Part shown: positions 5,738 through 5,835 of the stretch, piece after piece
Numbering within the stretch: position 1 is the first letter of the stretch
Layout of the letters: each line of letters begins with the position of its first letter
Assembly: GCA_900765525.1 (NCBI GenBank)
Contig: CAAFRY010000166.1
Span: forward strand, 1-5,835
Length of the DNA: 5,835 bases
Direction: 5' to 3'
DNA from: an uncultured Blautia sp.
Lineage (GTDB): Bacteria; Bacillota; Clostridia; Lachnospirales; Lachnospiraceae
Notes under the pieces: generated by a model
The model's database searches: none
What the model was told of the DNA's origin: nothing
The model's input: only the letters and a program-made list of their open reading frames with translations
Program-made: the position numbers and the translations under genes

Positions 5738-5835
5738 CAACCGTAAAAGGCTATTATGATCTGACTGCAAAAGAAATCATCATAAGAAGTGGAATGAGTG
5801 AACTACATACAGTAAAGACAGCGCTTCATGAAATA
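5725..5835 (+). CDS. Partial open frame with helix-turn-helix-like sequence, runs off the window
   Basis: A plus-strand frame is open from just after TGA 5722-5724 to the window end (37 codons). Its residues read like a real protein: KNLEATVKGYYDL, then TAKEIIIRSGMS and TVKTALHEI. That fits the helix-turn-helix pattern 'TAKEIA..TGLS..TVKRAL.EL' seen in DNA-binding regulators and replication or recombination proteins. There is no start codon ahead of the motif; ATG 5794 falls inside the second half and would break it. Minus-strand frames over the same bases all contain stops. The gene therefore seems to lack its N-terminus at the same junction that truncates the symporter, and only about 25-35 residues are likely native. 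Its family is not recognised; the HTH call is by pattern only. Confidence 0.38.

Noticed and set aside
5754..5828. In-frame minus-strand hydrophobic stretch upstream of the stops (LIPLLMMISFAV) as the missing first helix of the symporter.
   Set aside because: It is separated from the symporter by two consecutive stops, does not match the family's N-terminal pattern (GTGxxLTxR), and is the antisense of a Lys/Glu/Ile-rich frame, which naturally looks hydrophobic.
1..5835. CRISPR array, tRNA or rRNA gene, riboswitch or complete insertion sequence.
   Set aside because: No regularly spaced direct repeats, cloverleaf-like or T-box-like segments, or transposase motifs were seen; non-coding sequence between complete genes is limited to short gaps.

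Overview
The window looks like a chromosomal segment from a Firmicute of the class Clostridia, most likely a Lachnospiraceae-type gut anaerobe. This is inferred from purine-rich AAGGAGA/GGAGGTGA ribosome binding sites, tightly packed same-strand genes, frequent AGA/GGA codons, a GC content that looks mid-range by eye, and the style of the proteins. It cannot be fixed to a genus without a search. All recognisable complete genes lie on the minus strand, so transcription runs from high to low coordinates. A short open frame at the extreme right end reads the other way.

In transcription order there are three blocks. (1) 5699-4467: an alanine/glycine:cation symporter (AGCS family) that has lost its N-terminal part at a junction near 5745. 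(2) 4410-2668: an AEC-family permease followed 33 bases later by an NAD(P)-type short-chain dehydrogenase (SDR). They are apparently driven by a good promoter (TTGAAC, 17 bases, TATAAT) whose -35 box overlaps the symporter stop codon. (3) 2539-62: a CPA2-type cation:proton antiporter, the tRNA pseudouridine synthase truA and a PaaI-like hotdog thioesterase. These sit 2 and 1 bases apart, so they form a clear operon, with a plausible promoter in the 128-base gap upstream. Bases 1-61 hold only the tail after the thioesterase stop, with no feature I can support.

The genes do not make up an obvious single pathway. Three of the six are secondary transporters: sodium-coupled small amino acid uptake, organic anion export or exchange, and cation/proton exchange. 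Two are small-molecule enzymes, and truA is housekeeping tRNA modification. The AEC permease and SDR may act on related substrates because they appear to share a transcript, but the substrate is not visible. The antiporter operon reads as a compact mix of housekeeping and stress genes.

The one truly abnormal place is the right end. The symporter frame keeps family-like sequence upstream of its first ATG, then runs into stops. From the same point a plus-strand frame resembling a helix-turn-helix domain reads out of the window without a start codon. Two head-to-head genes, each missing its 5' end, suggest a rearrangement, an insertion or an assembly chimera. I did not find a convincing new defence, mobile or RNA system in this window.
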